From positions 1 to 8,488 of the forward strand of contig JBGOUJ010000339.1 of NCBI GenBank assembly GCA_041477005.1: a DNA stretch of 8,488 bases, written 5' to 3'. How positions within the stretch are numbered: the first letter of the stretch is position 1; each line of letters opens with the position of its first letter. Of this stretch, positions 6,793 to 8,488 are shown in pieces. The translations under genes and the position numbers were made by a program. Below the pieces are notes generated by a model, which did no database searches, was not told the origin of the DNA, and saw nothing but the letters and a program-made list of their open reading frames with translations. Source of the DNA: JBGOUJ01 sp041477005 (GTDB taxonomy: Bacteria > Acidobacteriota > Terriglobia > Bryobacterales > JACQDG01).

Positions 6793-6812
6793 AGAGAATG
6801 AAAAGAGAAGTT

Positions 6813-6821
6813 AGTATAGCA
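6813..6821 (-). promoter_or_regulatory. Putative extended -10 (TGCTATACT) for the helical-protein gene
   Basis: On the minus strand the sequence reads TGCTATACT, an extended -10 (TGn before a near-consensus hexamer). Transcription would begin about 7 nt on, near 6806, leaving a leader of about 14 nt before the ATG at 6792. No -35 match was seen, which is acceptable for an extended -10 promoter. The same GCTATACT octamer occurs at two other gene starts in this window. Confidence 0.55.
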
Positions 6822-6847
6822 TTCCACCCCCTCCGTCCTTCGGCGCG

Positions 6848-6855
6848 GCTATACT
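6848..6855 (+). promoter_or_regulatory. Putative -10 (GCTATACT) giving a leaderless mRNA
   Basis: The hexamer TATACT (6850-6855) ends 6 nt before the ATG at 6862. With normal -10 to start-site spacing, transcription begins at or one base before the A of ATG, giving a leaderless message. This fits the absence of any Shine-Dalgarno. It is an inverted copy of the -10 of the divergent gene (AGTATAGC at 6813-6820). Confidence 0.55.
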
Positions 6856-6861
6856 GTTCTG

Positions 6862-7386
6862 ATGCGACAGAAGTTGGCGTTCTTGATGGTGCTGGCGGGC
6901 GCCTGCGCCTTGGCCGATACGACCGGTGGCATTCAATGGACGGCGCCCAACGGGTGGAAATCGGAAGGCGCCAGGCCCATGCGGGCGGCTACCTACCGGA
7001 CGCCGGCGGCCGCGGGAGATAAAGAAGACGGAGAGTGCGGGGTCTCTTTTTTCGGACCCGGGCAAGGCGGCAGCGTCGAAGACAACGTGAAGCGCTGGAC
7101 CGGCCAATTCGAGCAACCGGGCGGCAAGGCTTCGGAGCAGGCGGCGCACATCGCCAAACAAACCGTCAACGGCTTGAAAGTGACGACCATCGACGTTGCC
7201 GGAACTTACACCGGCGGCGGCGGACCGATGGCGGCGGTGAAGAGCAGCAAGCCGGGTTACCGGCTGCTCGGGGCGATCGTCGAGGCGCCGCAGGGTCTGG
7301 TGTTCTTCAAGCTCACCGGGCCGGCCAAGACGGTCGCGGCGCAGCAGGGTGCCTTCCAGGGTCTGTTGAAATCATTGGGTCGCTGA
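6862..7386 (+). CDS. Small exported protein of unknown function
   Basis: This 174-residue protein begins with a clear signal peptide: MRQK, a hydrophobic stretch (LAFLMVLAGACALA), and a probable cleavage after Ala18 (ALA-DT). The mature part of about 156 residues is a single small domain with WTAPNGW (26-32), RAATYRTP (41-48), CGVSFFGPGQGGSVEDNVKR (59-78, first residue Cys59), WTGQF (79-83), NGLKVTTIDVAGTY (103-116), YRLLGAIVEAPQGLVFFKLT (133-152), and a terminal helix. Only one cysteine remains in the mature part, so no internal disulfide is expected. It is probably periplasmic; no lipobox is evident. The beta-rich pattern resembles small exported proteins I have seen in environmental bacteria, but I cannot name a family or function. 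The start has no Shine-Dalgarno, consistent with leaderless expression. A second ATG at 6886 would shorten the signal peptide and is less likely. Confidence 0.8.
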   Translation: MRQKLAFLMVLAGACALADTTGGIQWTAPNGWKSEGARPMRAATYRTPAAAGDKEDGECGVSFFGPGQGGSVEDNVKRWTGQFEQPGGKASEQAAHIAKQTVNGLKVTTIDVAGTYTGGGGPMAAVKSSKPGYRLLGAIVEAPQGLVFFKLTGPAKTVAAQQGAFQGLLKSLGR

Positions 7387-7454
7387 GCTTTTTCCGGGCC
7401 GGGGCGTCCTCCGGGCCGTACGGAAGGGGTTGGCCGCGCGGAACACCTATCGGT

Positions 7455-7483
7455 CGCGGCTCGGAAGGGCTTTCTGAGCCGCG
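7455..7483. terminator. Strong 29-nt hairpin between convergent genes
   Basis: CGCGGCTC (7455-7462) pairs perfectly with GAGCCGCG (7476-7483). The stem continues inward through G-U, G-C, A-U, A-U and G-U pairs to a 3-nt loop, about 13 pairs in all. It lies in the 154-bp gap between the exported-protein gene (+) and lemA (-). No U-run follows on either strand, so it may end transcription by a non-classical route, protect 3' ends, or be a dispersed repeat. The rest of the gap shows only a short direct repeat, TCCGGGCC (7393-7400 and 7410-7417). Confidence 0.6.
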
Positions 7484-7540
7484 CGCGTTGCGGCGTGCTG
7501 GCACGGGAATTCTATGACGGGCGCTAAGCGCTGTCCCTGC

Positions 7541-8107
<567 letters not shown>

Positions 8108-8110
8108 GCG

Positions 8111-8139
8111 GCCTCCGCTGGGGGACAAGCCGGAGGCTT
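8111..8139 (-). promoter_or_regulatory. lemA leader with ribosome-binding-site-masking hairpin
   Basis: In the minus-strand transcript, GCCTCCG (8137-8131) is perfectly complementary to CGGAGGC (8117-8111), with a 13-nt loop. The second arm contains the lemA Shine-Dalgarno GGAGG, so this fold would hide it. An alternative stem, AAGCC (8139-8135) with GGCTT (8131-8127), uses the same upstream bases and would free the site. The two folds are mutually exclusive. Whether either acts in the cell is unknown, and short GC-rich complements can arise by chance. Confidence 0.4.
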
Positions 8140-8251
8140 ATCCCGCAAGACCTCTAGTATAGCCGATGGCCAGGTTGGATCCGATGAACCCCAGCCCGCC
8201 GAGCCCGCCGGTGATCAGGACCTTGCGACCGCGGAGGGAATCAGGCTCCAT
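8138..8251 (-). pseudogene. Truncated NAD-dependent epimerase/dehydratase remnant
   Basis: A 37-codon frame starts with ATG at 8251, preceded by a good Shine-Dalgarno (AGGAG, 5 nt spacing), and stops at TAA 8140-8138. It reads MEPDSLRGRKVLITGG, then LGGLGFIGSNLAI, the N-terminal Rossmann strand, glycine loop and helix start of SDR-type sugar epimerases such as UDP-glucose 4-epimerase. Homology then ends abruptly at GYTRGLAG. Intact enzymes are over 300 residues. The glycine loop, normally TGGxGFIGS, carries a three-residue GLG insertion from an imperfect 9-bp duplication (GGCGGGCTC/GGCGGGCTG). The simplest reading is that a deletion removed the rest of an epimerase gene, fusing its 5' end to the lemA upstream region. 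It could also still be translated as a small peptide, but no function is apparent. Confidence 0.78.
8156..8163 (-). promoter_or_regulatory. Putative -10 (GCTATACT) for lemA
   Basis: On the minus strand GCTATACT is identical to the boxes at 6813-6820 and 6848-6855. Transcription would start near 8149, giving a leader of about 42 nt before GTG 8107. No convincing -35 was found. The box sits inside the end of the broken epimerase frame, exactly where homology to epimerases stops, so it probably belongs to the original lemA upstream region. Confidence 0.5.
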
Positions 8252-8343
8252 GCGGTCTCCTAACTTACCAAGCCCTTCGCAGAGGGAGAACCGGTGGTTC
8301 GGGCTGGGGCAGGGTGGGGCGGACGCCGGCGAAATCCGTGCCG
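8252..8343. other. Gap between receptor stop and epimerase remnant
   Basis: These 92 bp contain no gene. The 5' side of the remnant's ribosome-binding site (AGGAG on the minus strand) is at the left edge. A small hairpin, GAACC-GGT-GGTTC (8288-8300), is enclosed by loosely complementary GC-rich flanks and could mark the 3' end of the receptor transcript, but no U-run follows. Confidence 0.5.
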
Positions 8344-8488
8344 CTAAAACCCGAACTTTATGGAGCCTTGCAAGCGGCGGGGTGGCTGGGCGGAGACTGG
8401 CCGGCCGAAGAACGGCGAGCTCAAGTTACCCACAAAGGAGTTGTAGTTGACCCGGTTCAGGACGTTGAACCCGTCGACGCCAAACGTC
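8344..8488 (-). CDS. C-terminus of an Oar-like TonB-dependent receptor, truncated by window edge
   Basis: The minus-strand frame is open from the window edge (first full codon at 8487) to TAG 8346-8344, giving 47 residues. It reads TFGVDGFNVLNRVNYNSFVG, then NLSSPFFGRPVSAQPPRRLQ, and ends GSIKFGF. The DGFNVLNRxNY motif followed by SSPFFGxPxSAxPPRRLQ and a terminal aromatic beta strand ending in Phe is the typical end of large outer-membrane receptors with an N-terminal carboxypeptidase-regulatory-like domain, numerous in Acidobacteriota. The terminal Phe is the outer-membrane barrel insertion signal. The plug and most of the barrel lie outside the window, so the ligand cannot be guessed. Confidence 0.82.
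   Translation of the reverse strand, partial: TFGVDGFNVLNRVNYNSFVGNLSSPFFGRPVSAQPPRRLQGSIKFGF

Noticed and set aside
7384..7400. T-run after the exported-protein stop as an intrinsic terminator
   Set aside because: The five T residues at 7389-7393 are not preceded by a stable hairpin.
8166..8450. 94-codon plus-strand open frame at the right end
   Set aside because: It is antisense to the epimerase remnant and the receptor C-terminus, both supported by clear motifs on the minus strand.

Overview
The window is GC-rich chromosomal DNA from a Gram-negative bacterium. The taxon is my inference: most likely an Acidobacteriota member near Bryobacterales/Solibacter. It rests on an LpxA C-terminus (lipid A synthesis), the last 47 residues of an Oar/CarboxypepD_reg-type TonB-dependent receptor of the kind abundant in that phylum, and intergenic arrays of 7-bp repeats. 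No rRNA, tRNA, CRISPR array, insertion sequence or phage gene was seen.

Layout, left to right. Positions 1-195 hold the 3' end of lpxA (+). A 411-bp gap (196-606) contains an AAAAGGC heptamer array with an inverted copy about 100 nt away. At 607-2244 is a six-domain ribosomal protein S1 gene (+), overlapping by ATGA a LysE/RhtB-type exporter gene (+, 2241-2867). Three minus-strand genes follow. They are, in transcription order, an unrecognised probable alpha-helical toroid protein (6792-5710), a class III PLP aminotransferase (5514-4117) and a Gfo/Idh/MocA oxidoreductase (4120-2909). The last two overlap by ATGA. The first two are separated by a 12-unit GACGGCT-type heptamer array with its own inverted copy. 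A 69-bp divergent promoter region separates these from a small exported protein (+, 6862-7386). A strong hairpin lies between that gene and the convergent lemA (-, 7541-8107). Upstream of lemA is a 37-codon remnant of an NAD-dependent sugar epimerase that still has its ribosome-binding site, and the window ends in the C-terminus of the TonB-type receptor (-).

The oxidoreductase and aminotransferase are translationally coupled and probably act on one substrate, a keto-to-amino conversion on a sugar or related small molecule being the simplest reading. The helical protein upstream may belong to the same pathway. An identical GCTATACT box occurs in front of three gene starts and looks like the local -10 element. 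For the exported protein it lies so close to the ATG that the mRNA should be leaderless. No clearly new multi-gene system stands out. The best leads are the two paired heptamer/inverted-repeat loci, the truncated epimerase, a possible two-state leader that hides the lemA ribosome-binding site, and the coupled aminotransferase-oxidoreductase unit.
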